A stretch of DNA of 64,000 nt from Flavobacteriales bacterium UBA7612 (GTDB lineage Bacteria; Bacteroidota; Bacteroidia; Flavobacteriales; Weeksellaceae). The position numbers and the translations under genes are program-made. The stretch spans positions 1 through 64,000 of the forward strand of contig DLJQ01000012.1 in the NCBI GenBank assembly GCA_002484335.1, written 5' to 3'. The notes beneath the pieces are model-generated. The model was not told where the DNA came from, did not search any database, and was given only the letters and a program-made list of their open reading frames with translations. Position 1 is the stretch's first letter. Every line of letters begins with the position of its first letter. Positions 1-9,700 of the stretch are shown here, piece by piece.

Positions 1-38
1 TTCTCATTTCAAGCAAACCCTTTCGTGATTTGCGATTG

Positions 39-68
39 CAAAGGTAATCATTATTCTTAAACTACAAA
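39..68 (-). promoter_or_regulatory. Proximal leftward Bacteroidota promoter
   Basis: Read on the minus strand, 39-46 gives TACCTTTG, a match to the Bacteroidota -7 box TAnnTTTG, and 65-68 gives TTTG as a -33 element with an 18-base spacer. It points out of the window to the left. With the second promoter at 154-186 it forms a tandem pair. That arrangement suits an rRNA or ribosomal protein operon just outside the window (inference; the gene itself is not visible). Confidence 0.5.
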
Positions 69-153
69 ATTTATTTTTAAAAATTTTTGAAAGTTTTATT
101 TTTTCTCACTATTTCAACTCAAACAACACTACTCGCCTTTCGTATTGAGAGTG

Positions 154-186
154 CAAATATACCACCCTTATTTTAACTTTTCCAAA
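154..186 (-). promoter_or_regulatory. Distal leftward Bacteroidota promoter
   Basis: On the minus strand 154-161 reads TATATTTG followed by GC, an exact TAnnTTTG -7 box. At 183-186 there is TTTG, 21 bases upstream, as the -33 element. The predicted transcript runs left, through the proximal promoter at 39-68. Nothing in the window is served by it, because the gene at 738-2138 ends on its other side. Confidence 0.55.
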
Positions 187-299
187 TCTACTTTACAATT
201 ATTTTACTTTTTAAACCTAACTAACTACTAATCTGAATAATATTTTTTAATCTTTTTTACTTTTTCATCATTTTTACAGGAAAACAGAGAGTTTTTCAG

Positions 300-523
300 T
301 TCTTAGTTGTGAGTTGTGAGTTCTTAGTTGTGAGTTGTTAGTCTTAAGTTATAAGTGATATGATTAACTTAATAACTGAAACACTGAAGAACTTGAACAC
401 TACAAAGCTCAAAGATTCTTCGAAAAGCTATGAATGACAGTTCATAAGTTATTAGTCTTAAGCTATAAGTGATATACCTAACTTAATAACTGAAACACTT
501 AAACACTGAAGAACTTGAACACT
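300..523. repeat. Imperfect tandem/direct repeats, non-coding
   Basis: An 18-bp word starting TTCTTAGTTGTGAG occurs at 300-317 and exactly again at 321-338. A larger unit occurs at 338-401 and again at 452-523. Its parts are a 24-bp block with one mismatch (338-361 and 452-475), an exact 21-bp block (365-385 and 479-499) and an exact 23-bp block (379-401 and 501-523). No reading frame runs through it. Together with the unassigned stretch at 541-650, this fills the 737 bases before the first gene. Confidence 0.7.
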
Positions 524-682
524 GGAAAAAAATAGTTATTCTCCATACTAACGATGTTAAACCATGGCATGATTAGCGAGTAACAGCTACCTTGAAAAGT
601 TGATGTTGCTAGCTACTTTGAGATATAGACTCGTGAAAAAGTAAACTGAAAGGTTACTATTCAATCCAAAAATATTATAAAA

Positions 683-710
683 AAATCCTCAAGAAGTTCT
701 TGAGGATTTT
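683..710 (-). terminator. Rho-independent terminator of the aldehyde dehydrogenase gene
   Basis: AAATCCTCAAGAA and its complement form a 13-bp stem with a one-base loop. On the minus strand the stem is followed by a T run. It lies 28 bases past the stop codon at 738. Confidence 0.8.
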
Positions 711-737
711 GTATTATTTTATTTAATTTTTTACTTA

Positions 738-2138
738 TTAATATAAGTTTTCTGGCGATGTTACTCGAATTAATTTAGCATTTACAAATTCGTAAATAGC
801 AGCTGGTGATTGTTCGCGTCCATAACCAGAACGTTTAGTACCACCAAATGGTAATTCAGGAGCAATACCAGTTACGTGATTAATATAAACCATTCCAGTA
901 TCTATTTTACGAGCAACTTCTTTTGCTTTTGGAATATCATTTCCAAAAACTGAACCTCCTAATCCAAATGTTGTAGCATTTGCTAATTCAATTGCGTCCT
1001 CTATTGTTTTATAAGTATAGATAACTACAACTGGTCCAAAAATTTCTTCGAAAAAAATAGGGTTTTCAGCAGTAATACCAGTCAATAAAGTTGGCTCTAA
1101 AAAAGCTCCAGGTCTATCAATACGTTTACCTCCTAATTCTACTTTAGCTCCATTTGCAACAGCTTTTTCTACTTGTCCAGCTACATCTTGAGCTGCTTTT
1201 TCGCTACTCAAAGGTGCAACTACTGTATCATCCTCTAATGGATTACCAACCTTTAAAGAAGCTAAAAGAGTTTTTGCTTTTTGAATAAAATTCTCAGCAA
1301 TAGTTTCAGGGACAATAATTCTCTTAGGAGAAACACATACTTGACCAGCATTCCACATACGCCCCAAAATAGCAGTTTCTACAGCTTTATCAATATCTAC
1401 ATCTTCTAAAACTATAAAAGGATCACTACCTCCAAGCTCTAATGTCGATTTTTTAATGTTTTTACCTGCTGCAGCTGCAATACTTCCTCCTGCAGCTTCA
1501 CTACCTGTAAGAGCAACAGCTTTAATTTTTGGATTATCTACAATACGTTCAACACTTCCTCCTGGAACAAATAAATTTGTATACACACCTTTAGGCAAAC
1601 CTGCTTCATGAAAAATATCTTCCATAATTTGGGCACATTGAGGAACATTAGAAGCATGTTTCAATACCATAGTATTACCTGCCATTAATGCAGATGCTGC
1701 AGAACGTGTAATTTGGTAATATGGAAAATTCCAAGGTTGTACACTTAATAAAACTCCTATTGGTTCATAACTTAAAAAAGCTTCACCTAATTCAGTTTCT
1801 AATGGATGATCTGATAAAAATTTCGATGCATTATCAGCATAATAATCAAAAATATTAGCGCTTAATTCTACTTCATAAATACTTTCTCGAAGTAATTTAC
1901 CCATTTCTAAAGTTGCTAATTTCCCTAATTCTTGTTTTCTATCACGCATGATAGAAGCTACTTTATGTATAATTTTTGCTCTTTCGTCAAAAGAAGTATT
2001 TTTCCATGATTTAAAAGCTTCATCTGCTTTATCTACAATTTGATCAACTTGATCGTTACTCATTATTTCGAATTCTTTTACCAATTCATTATTAAAAGGA
2101 TTAATTGATTTGATATAAGATTTTTTTAATGTTTCCAT
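738..2138 (-). CDS. NAD(P)-dependent aldehyde dehydrogenase, succinate-semialdehyde dehydrogenase-like
   Basis: This is a 466-aa soluble aldehyde dehydrogenase that oxidises an aldehyde to the acid with NAD(P). The catalytic set is present: Asn137 in PWNFPY, Glu234 in LELGG and the nucleophile Cys268 in NAGQVC. The Gly-rich cofactor loop TGSEAAGG lies near 211-218. The ELGGSDPFIV segment and the length of about 460 residues fit the succinate-semialdehyde dehydrogenase branch (Sad/GabD-like). If so, the enzyme feeds succinate to the TCA cycle, but substrate assignment from sequence is soft in this superfamily. It is a single gene with its own terminator downstream. A 15-bp palindrome about 50 bases upstream of the start is a possible operator. 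The downstream ABC-adaptor operon ends 142 bases upstream of its start and is transcribed in the same direction. Confidence 0.88.
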   Translation of the reverse strand: METLKKSYIKSINPFNNELVKEFEIMSNDQVDQIVDKADEAFKSWKNTSFDERAKIIHKVASIMRDRKQELGKLATLEMGKLLRESIYEVELSANIFDYYADNASKFLSDHPLETELGEAFLSYEPIGVLLSVQPWNFPYYQITRSAASALMAGNTMVLKHASNVPQCAQIMEDIFHEAGLPKGVYTNLFVPGGSVERIVDNPKIKAVALTGSEAAGGSIAAAAGKNIKKSTLELGGSDPFIVLEDVDIDKAVETAILGRMWNAGQVCVSPKRIIVPETIAENFIQKAKTLLASLKVGNPLEDDTVVAPLSSEKAAQDVAGQVEKAVANGAKVELGGKRIDRPGAFLEPTLLTGITAENPIFFEEIFGPVVVIYTYKTIEDAIELANATTFGLGGSVFGNDIPKAKEVARKIDTGMVYINHVTGIAPELPFGGTKRSGYGREQSPAAIYEFVNAKLIRVTSPENLY

Positions 2139-2187
2139 TTTATATTTTTTTAATTAAAAATCAGTTAAGAGAAACTATCCTTGTTTC

Positions 2188-2202
2188 TGTAACTAAGTTA
2201 CA
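2188..2202. promoter_or_regulatory. Palindrome upstream of the aldehyde dehydrogenase gene, possible operator
   Basis: TGTAACTAAGTTACA is a perfect inverted repeat (TGTAAC, three-base spacer, GTTACA). It lies 50 bases upstream of the start codon at 2138 in the 142-base gap. Its size suits a dimeric repressor such as a TetR or MarR member. No such regulator gene is adjacent, so the role is inferred only from symmetry and position. Confidence 0.3.
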
Positions 2203-2280
2203 AAATCTTATTGTTAAAAAAATAAAAAACTACGTTAAATTTATAATCGATATAAATAATATTAAAAACTAAATTACCTA

Positions 2281-3411
2281 TTATTCTTCTTTATTAGTTG
2301 TAGCTTTATTAAGATCTGTATTCCATATTTTTATTTTATCTGTCTTTTTTAATCCAGATTTAACTTGAACATTTACACCATCTGTAATACCAAGTATTAT
2401 ATATTTTTTTTCATATTTAGCATCTTGACCTTTACCAAAGGTTAAAATTTCCACATAAGGTTTTTGATTTTCATCGTAACGAAGATGAGCTGATTTTATC
2501 AATAATACATTTTTAGCTTCTTGTGTCACAACTTCTGCGTTGGCTGAATAACCTGCTCTGATAAAATTATCTGATGTTAACTGAATAGGAGCTTTAATCT
2601 CGAACTGAACAACACCGTTGCTTGTAACACCCTGAGGAGAGATAAAATCTAAAACAGCTGTAAATGTTTTATTTGCTATAGCACCAATTGATACATTAAT
2701 TTTCATACCTTCTTTTAATTTACCTACTTCAGCTTCATCAACTTTTCCTTGAAATATCATTTTATTAACATCTGCCATTGTTGCAATTGTTGTTCCCGTT
2801 GAAAAATTATTAATCTGCTGTACCATATTCCCAACCTCAACAGGTATACTTAAAATCATTCCTGAAGTAGTTGCCAAAATTCTAGTTGTTGCATATTTTT
2901 CCAATCCAGGAGCAATACCAGTTTGTGCAACTTTATAATCATACTGAGCAGTTTTTAATTGTTGTTGAGCAGACAGATAAGTAGCTCTAGAATTATCATA
3001 ATCTTCACGTGGTAGAACACCTTCGTTATATAATGTATTTGTTCGATTAAAATTACGTCTTTCTTGATCTACTTTTATTTCTGCAGCAGTTATAGATTGG
3101 CGAGCACTATTTAGAGATTCAACATTTGGAACGACTCTTAATTCACAAATTAATTGTCCTTTTTCTACACGTTCTCCCTCAGCAACATTAATAGATTTTA
3201 TTACACCAGAGATATTGGGTTTAATCTCTATCGTTTCTAAAGGTTTTACCTCTCCTGTAGCAACAGCTTTTACTTCAATATTTCCTATAAAAGGAGTTGT
3301 AGTTTCATAGGTATCTATAGATTGACTATTCTTCTTACCGAAGTAAGATATGACTCCGACTATTGCACCTATAAATACGACAACAAGTAAAATTTTTATA
3401 AATTTCTTCAT
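2281..3411 (-). CDS. Periplasmic adaptor (HlyD/MacA family) of an ABC export system
   Basis: This 376-aa membrane-fusion protein links an inner-membrane transporter to an outer-membrane exit duct. A single N-terminal membrane anchor lies at about residues 4-23. It is followed by the first half of the lipoyl (biotinyl-like) domain, with its GVIKSINVAEGERVEKGQ turn near 70-87. Next come a helical hairpin (about 95-155), the second lipoyl half (SGMILSIPVEVGNMV) and beta-barrel segments. It is the last gene of a four-gene operon behind an ATPase and two MacB-like permeases, which makes a MacAB-type role likely. No TolC-type outer-membrane partner is encoded next to it. The exported substrate (drug, lipid or peptide) cannot be read from sequence. 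Confidence 0.85.
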   Translation of the reverse strand: MKKFIKILLVVVFIGAIVGVISYFGKKNSQSIDTYETTTPFIGNIEVKAVATGEVKPLETIEIKPNISGVIKSINVAEGERVEKGQLICELRVVPNVESLNSARQSITAAEIKVDQERRNFNRTNTLYNEGVLPREDYDNSRATYLSAQQQLKTAQYDYKVAQTGIAPGLEKYATTRILATTSGMILSIPVEVGNMVQQINNFSTGTTIATMADVNKMIFQGKVDEAEVGKLKEGMKINVSIGAIANKTFTAVLDFISPQGVTSNGVVQFEIKAPIQLTSDNFIRAGYSANAEVVTQEAKNVLLIKSAHLRYDENQKPYVEILTFGKGQDAKYEKKYIILGITDGVNVQVKSGLKKTDKIKIWNTDLNKATTNKEE

Positions 3412-3446
3412 TATATCTATGTGTTAAATATTGTTTTTTTATTAAA

Positions 3447-4703
3447 TTATTCATCTCTTAATGCATCGATTGGTTTTATTTGAATTGCTCGTTGAGCAGG
3501 AATTAAACCAGCTAAAGTTGCCATAATTACCATGATAGCTAAGGCTGAAAATAATGTTGGTAAATCTATGGAAGCATTATATAATGGTATGTTTTTATTT
3601 CCTGGTATTAATATCTCATTTAAAAACATTAAAATTAAAGCAGCTGAAATAATTCCGATAAAACCAGCGATAAGAGTTAATATAACTGATTCTAAAAGAA
3701 TTTGTCCTCTTATTTGGGATGGAATAGCACCAAGGGCTCTTCTAATTCCAAATTCTTTTGTTCTTTCTGAAACAGTAATTAGTAAAATACTTGCAATTGC
3801 AATAACACCTGAAAAAAGAGTCATTGCTCCTACAACTACAGCTAAAAATTGCATTCCTTTTACAAACTTTAGTACTTTACCTAACATTTCACCTAAATTG
3901 AATCCACCAATAGCTTGGTCATCATCAGGAGAAATATTTTTAATTTCTTTTAAATATGATTTTAATTGTTTTTCAAAACCTTTAATATCATAACTATTCG
4001 GTAAACTAAGACTCAAATAATTAATTGTTTCACCTTGATTGTATACTTTTTGAAAAGTAGTGAATGGAATAAAAACTTCATTTTTACCTTCTACAGGTGA
4101 TGAAGGAGAATCATAAATACCTACAATCGTATAATAACTATCACTAATTCTTATTTGTTTTCCTAATGGCTTAGGATCATCTCCAAAAAAATCTTCTGCG
4201 ACTTCAATTCCTAAAACGCAAACTTTTGATTCTGTTTTTATATCATCTTCATTAATAAAACGTCCTTGTATAATATCTTTTCCAAACATTCTATTTTGAT
4301 CAGGATAATCTCCATTTACAGTATAAAAATTATATTTAGAACCATAAGCGATAATTGTACTAGATTTTGAATTTCTAGGAGCTAAAAGTGATATTTGAGG
4401 AAATTGTGCTTGAATTTTTTTTACATCACTCATCTTTAATTCTATCGTTCGGCCTTTCTGAAAACCTTGATATGGAATTGAAGTTTTTCCTCCCCACACA
4501 AATAAGGAATTGGTAGCAGAATTAGCTAAATTACGATCAAAACCATTTTGTAATCCTTTTGTTACACCCAATAGAAGTACAAATAAAAACATACCCCATG
4601 CAACACCAATCATCGTAAGAATTGTACGTAACTTATTCTTACGAATAGCTGCATAAACCTCGCTCCAAGCATCTACATCAAAAATAAATTTTATAAAGTT
4701 CAT
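3447..4703 (-). CDS. MacB/FtsX-family ABC transporter permease (second of a pair)
   Basis: This 418-aa permease has one membrane helix after an N-terminal amphipathic segment (about 20-50), a large periplasmic MacB_PCD core and three C-terminal helices around 285-400. It ends with the IKPIDALRDE motif shared with its neighbour. MacB-type permeases work as mechanotransducers that pass ATPase movement to the periplasmic adaptor. Its ATG overlaps the stop of the preceding permease gene in TAATG, so translation is coupled. It and that permease are diverged paralogues with the same N-terminal signature (GVTKGLQNGF versus GLGNGLQNGF), so the complex may be a heterodimer. Confidence 0.85.
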   Translation of the reverse strand: MNFIKFIFDVDAWSEVYAAIRKNKLRTILTMIGVAWGMFLFVLLLGVTKGLQNGFDRNLANSATNSLFVWGGKTSIPYQGFQKGRTIELKMSDVKKIQAQFPQISLLAPRNSKSSTIIAYGSKYNFYTVNGDYPDQNRMFGKDIIQGRFINEDDIKTESKVCVLGIEVAEDFFGDDPKPLGKQIRISDSYYTIVGIYDSPSSPVEGKNEVFIPFTTFQKVYNQGETINYLSLSLPNSYDIKGFEKQLKSYLKEIKNISPDDDQAIGGFNLGEMLGKVLKFVKGMQFLAVVVGAMTLFSGVIAIASILLITVSERTKEFGIRRALGAIPSQIRGQILLESVILTLIAGFIGIISAALILMFLNEILIPGNKNIPLYNASIDLPTLFSALAIMVIMATLAGLIPAQRAIQIKPIDALRDE

Positions 4704-5932
4704 TATTCGTCTCTTAAAGCATCAATTGGTTTTATTCTCGCAGCACTTAAAGCAGGTATTAATCCTGAAATTGTTCCAGACACAAAAAGAATTACGGAAG
4801 CAACTATTAAGGATTTCATTTCTACTCCTGGATTAAAAATAAAATATTCTTCTAAACTATCTCCTATATTTTCTACAACTAAAGAAGCTAATGCTATTCC
4901 TAAAATTCCAAAAATTATAGTTATAAGAATTGCTTCTTGTAAAATAAGACTTAAAACATTAAATGGTGTTGCCCCCAATGCTTTTCGTATACCTATTTCT
5001 TTTGTTCTTTCTTTTACACTAAAAATCATAATATTCCCAATACTTACAATTCCTGCTATTAAACTACCTCCACCAATTACAAGAACAATAACTGTCAATA
5101 TTACAAAAAACTGATTTGTTTGCTCCATATCTTTAGCGGCATTCCTCACCCATAAACCAGAATAATCAGATGCAGCAACATTATGTCTAATTCTCATATT
5201 ATATTCAATTGTTTTGGCCAAATCTGATATTTCGGATAAACCAAGATTATCTTTTGGGGTTACAATAATTGAAGAAACCTTATCTGTCGCATAAATAATT
5301 TTAAAGGTAGAAAAAGGAGTATATAAAGCTCTTTCTGCATTGTCGCCTCCATCATTACTTTTAAAAACACCTACTACCTGATACATCGCATTACCAACTT
5401 GTAAATATTTTCCAAGAGGAATTTGATTTGGAAAAAAATCTTGAGCAACTAAACGTCCTATAACAATAGATTTTGCCTGATTATCCATATCCTTTTGATT
5501 AATAAATCGACCAGAAGTAACTTCTTCATTAATCATATTTTCATATTGTGGATATACACCAGTAATTGAATAACTACCTGAATTAACTTCGTTTCTTATT
5601 GTATCAGTTTTTGCAATAGTACTCACAACGCTTTTAATTTGATCAGGAAAAGATTTTTCTATAAAATTAAAATCATTTAAATCCAATTCAATTGTTCTTC
5701 CTTGCTTATAACCATTATAAGGAACACTCGTAGTTCCTCCACTTAAAGTAATATTTAATGAATTTGCTTTAAAAAATTGTTTCTGAAAACCATTTTGTAA
5801 ACCATTTCCCAATCCATATAATGTAATAAAAACAAAAAGAGCCAATGCTATTGTTAATCCAGACAAAGCTGTACGTAGTTTATTACTTGAAATGGATGAC
5901 CAAATTTCTCTCCAACGATCGATATCAAACAT
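4703..5932 (-). CDS. MacB/FtsX-family ABC transporter permease (first of a pair)
   Basis: This 409-aa inner-membrane permease has the same architecture as the next gene in the operon: an N-terminal helix near 20-40, a MacB_PCD periplasmic domain, three C-terminal helices and the tail IKPIDALRDE. A cytoplasmic loop with the KERTKEIGIRKALGA motif is typical of the FtsX fold and marks the contact with the ATPase. It lies 21 bases downstream of the ATPase gene and overlaps the next permease by one base. Two half-permeases served by one ATPase suggest a heteromeric exporter. Confidence 0.86.
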   Translation of the reverse strand: MFDIDRWREIWSSISSNKLRTALSGLTIALALFVFITLYGLGNGLQNGFQKQFFKANSLNITLSGGTTSVPYNGYKQGRTIELDLNDFNFIEKSFPDQIKSVVSTIAKTDTIRNEVNSGSYSITGVYPQYENMINEEVTSGRFINQKDMDNQAKSIVIGRLVAQDFFPNQIPLGKYLQVGNAMYQVVGVFKSNDGGDNAERALYTPFSTFKIIYATDKVSSIIVTPKDNLGLSEISDLAKTIEYNMRIRHNVAASDYSGLWVRNAAKDMEQTNQFFVILTVIVLVIGGGSLIAGIVSIGNIMIFSVKERTKEIGIRKALGATPFNVLSLILQEAILITIIFGILGIALASLVVENIGDSLEEYFIFNPGVEMKSLIVASVILFVSGTISGLIPALSAARIKPIDALRDE

Positions 5933-5953
5933 AAAATTTAATAATTATTATAA

Positions 5954-6643
5954 TTAAACTCGAACTTGGTTAACTTTCTCATCACTTACAATAACCCCAT
6001 CCTTTAATCGAACTATGCGTTTACACATATTTGCAATATCATCTTCGTGAGTTACCATTACAATAGTTTTCCCCTCATCATTTATTTCTTGAATAAGATG
6101 CATAACTTCTTGAGACGTTTTTGTATCCAATGCACCTGTTGGTTCATCTGCTAATAATAATTTAGGTTTAGCTGCCAAAGCTCTTGCGATAGCAACGCGT
6201 TGTTTTTGTCCACCAGAAAGTTCATTAGGCATATGTGAAGCCCAAGGAGCTAATCCTACTCTATCTAAATAACTTTTTGCTACTTTATTTCGCTCAGATC
6301 TTTTTACTTTTTGATAATATAATGGTAGGGCTACATTTTCTAAAACATTTTTAAAACTAATTAAATTATAGGATTGAAAAATAAATCCTAGAAATTTATT
6401 TCTATAATTTGCTGCTTTCGTTTCATTTAATTTTTCAATTCTCACACCATCTAATTCATAAATTCCAGTATCATGTTCATCCAACATACCTATTATATTC
6501 AGTAATGTTGATTTTCCTGAACCAGAAGATCCCATAATAGCAACAAATTCCCCTTCATCAATTTCAAGGTTAATTCCTTTTAAAACATGAAGTTTATTTT
6601 TACCCATTTTATAGGATTTATTTAAATCACGAATAGATATCAT
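5954..6643 (-). CDS. ABC transporter ATP-binding protein (MacB/LolD-like)
   Basis: This 229-aa cytoplasmic ATPase is the first gene of the four-gene export operon. Walker A is GSSGSGKST at residues 38-46. The Q-loop lies in GFIFQSYNLI, the signature is LSGGQKQR, Walker B is LLLADEPTGALD and the switch histidine is in VMVTHE. Length and motifs fit the LolD/MacB/FtsE ATPase group, which pairs with FtsX-type permeases. The product powers the two permeases encoded immediately downstream. The terminator of the preceding ccsBA gene lies 100 bases upstream, so the operon needs its own promoter, although no strong TAnnTTTG box is seen in that gap. Confidence 0.9.
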   Translation of the reverse strand: MISIRDLNKSYKMGKNKLHVLKGINLEIDEGEFVAIMGSSGSGKSTLLNIIGMLDEHDTGIYELDGVRIEKLNETKAANYRNKFLGFIFQSYNLISFKNVLENVALPLYYQKVKRSERNKVAKSYLDRVGLAPWASHMPNELSGGQKQRVAIARALAAKPKLLLADEPTGALDTKTSQEVMHLIQEINDEGKTIVMVTHEDDIANMCKRIVRLKDGVIVSDEKVNQVRV

Positions 6644-6742
6644 AAATTGAAAAAAATATTTTTTTTATAAATGTATTTTATATGTCGTTATAATTAAAGA
6701 AAATGTTACAATTAGTTAAATCTAATCATCATTAATTTTCAT

Positions 6743-6777
6743 AAAAAAAGTCATGTATAAAATATACATGACTTTTT
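6743..6777 (-). terminator. Rho-independent terminator of ccsBA
   Basis: AAAAAGTCATGTATA and its complement form a 15-bp stem around an AAA loop. T runs flank both sides, so it could work in either direction. It sits 19 bases past the ccsBA stop and separates that gene from the ABC export operon. Confidence 0.85.
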
Positions 6778-6795
6778 ACTATTTATTTTTTACAA

Positions 6796-9700
6796 TTAGT
6801 TTTTTACTTTGTAAACTTTGTTTTGAAAATACCAAGCTGCAAATGATAAAATAAACATTCCTACAGCTGTTGCTGGTACCCAAAAAGGAATTGGAACTGG
6901 ATCACCTGCTGCATAAGAGTGTAATCCTGATAAATAATAATTTACACCAAAATAAGTCATAATTACAGACCAAACAGCCCATAAAGCCGCAACATTAAAT
7001 GCAAATTTACCTCTTAAACCTGGAACTAAACGCATATGTAATACAACAGCATATATAATTACAGAAACAAAAGCCCAAGTTTCTTTTGGATCCCAAGACC
7101 AATAACGTCCCCAAGATTCATTAGCCCACATACCCCCTAAAAATGTACCAACTGTTAAAAGATAAATACCTATAGTCAATGACATTTCTGAAACATAAGT
7201 CATTTCTTTCAATGAAATTTCAATTTTCTTGTTTGGTTTAATTAGCATAATAATCAAAGAGAAAACAGCTAAGATAGCACCGAGACCAAAGAATCCATAA
7301 GAAGATACAATAATAGCTACATGTACAATTAACCAGTATGATTTAAGTACTGGTACCAATGGAGTAATTTGCGGATCTAACATTGAACCTCCATGAGCAA
7401 ATCCCATCATAATTACAGCTACCATTGCACCTGTTGTTGGTATAAATGCATTTCTGTTTTTATATAACAACATTCCTGCTAACACACTAACCCATGAAAT
7501 AAATACAATTGCTTCATATCCATTTGACCAAGGAGCGTGCCCTGTTAAATACCATCTAATTCCAAGACCGGCTGCTTGAATTAGGAAAATAATGAGTATT
7601 AACCCTAAACAAATATTAATAATTGTATGTAGAATTTTACTTTCTGAAAACAACTGTATGAATGATAAAATCATTAAAATTCCACCTATCATCGCATAAC
7701 AAATCATTACGTAAAAGAAAACATTAAATTTATTATATAATACCTCTACTTCTACTTTTGTAGGAGAAGGAACTACATTCTTACCCCATTTCTGTTGATA
7801 TTTACTAATATAATCAACTGCATTATCCGCTGGAGTCCAATTTCCGTTCTCTAAACCTTTTGATACCATATTAAAATATACACTTACCATACCAAGTGCT
7901 AAAGTATCAATCTCTACAGGATTATTTTGTGTTTGATAAATCCATGATGTCCATCTTTCTGAAGGATCATTTTGTACTGGAATTATTTTTAACTGATAAC
8001 CTTTTGCCGTCTGATCAAGAATATTAAATCTTTCTGTTACAGCAATCACTTCTTCATCAAACTTAGATCTCTCAGATGGCTTTTTTGAAAATGCTTCATT
8101 ATATGCTTTATCCAATTTAAAACGCGTCGTTTTAGGATCAATCAAATTCATTAAAGATGTATAACCATCTTCATTTGCACTTGTCATTTTTTGAAGTTGA
8201 TCTCCTCCTTTTGTTCCAATTTTAATCATTGGAGCATTTACCCAATATGCAGGATCTAATTGTAAAGATATAAACCATTTATCTGACGACAAACCATGAA
8301 AATTATCTTTTTTATATACTTTTCTTAAAATTTCTAATGATTGTGTATTTACTGGTTTTATACGTCCTTCTATATCTTGAATTAAAAGATGTCCAAATTT
8401 TTCTGCGTGTTCATCAGGAATTTTTACATTTTTCGCTAACTCATCACCATCAGCCATTTTGGTAGAAAAAGCTCCCAAATGTTCAGAGGAATGAGCTTTA
8501 TCTGTAGAAGTATTCGTTTCTATTTTTTGATGAGTTGATTTATTGCCATCTGTAGTTGTAGGATTTTGAGAAAATACTAAACTTGACAATAAAAATAATG
8601 GAATTAAAACATTTAATTTCTTTGTATGTAAACCTTTTAATAAAGAGTTTAATTGCATAAAACGAGTTCCTTTCCAAAATAATGAAACAAACATACCAAC
8701 GAACAACATAAAATAACCTAAATAAGTGATGTTAGTTCCCCACCAATCTTGATTAACAGATAATATAGTACCATTTTCTGTTGGAAAATAACTTGATTGA
8801 AAAAATCTATATCCTTTATAATCCATTACATTATTCATATAAATATGATGTTTTTGCTCTTTTCCTTCATCTATTACAGTTATGTTTGACTCGAAAGAAG
8901 ATGGATTTGATGAACCAGGATAACGATCTAAAACAAAATCATCTAAACGTAAACTAAAAGGTATTTTAACCATTTTTGAACCGTAACCTAAAGAAATATT
9001 CATTCCATCAATAGTAACATCAGCTGTATAATTTGTTTGACCTTTTCCTCCAACAATAGTTACTGTATCTCTTTTATCACCAACGATAACCTCAGCTTTG
9101 ATAGCTCCTGGTAATCTTTTTTCAGTTTCTTTAAATTTAGATCCTTGACGATAAAGAATTTCTCCTTTAAACGCAGGATTAGGAATTACAAATTGAGCTC
9201 CATTAATTGTATATAAAGAGCGTAACTTTAATTGAGTTGGAACATTAAATTCAACTTTTCCAGCACCTTCTTGCAATTTTTGCATATCTGTAATCTGTCC
9301 AACTTTTTGTCCAGCCATTTGTACATATTCACCTTCAAAAGGAGATTTAATTGTTAAATTCTCCCCTTCACCAGTAATTTGTATTGTACCATCCATTGGC
9401 CTATTGTAAGCTACTAAAGTTCCATTTATACTTTTTATTTCACCATTTCTAATAAATATAGTATTTCTTCCTCCTTGGCCAACAGAAACCAATTCTAAGA
9501 CATTTATCCCATTCGCTTTTCTTACAACTGTATCAAGAGCGTGTGGAATATAATCAAATGTTCTAAGTTTTATTAATTTATTCTTGAATTGATATTCACC
9601 TTCAAATTGTCTATAAAGAAGAGAATTTGTACTGTCTTTTCTATCAAAGTATGTCATGTTGTATTGATGATTATCATAAGCTAAACGCTGTGTACCATCA

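Noticed and set aside
300..523. Possible CRISPR array
   Set aside because: The repeats are imperfect, of varying length and without regular unique spacers, and no cas gene is in the window.
3532..3993. Plus-strand 153-aa open frame opposite a permease gene
   Set aside because: It lies wholly antisense to the well-supported MacB-like permease at 3447-4703, and its composition is that of a complementary frame.
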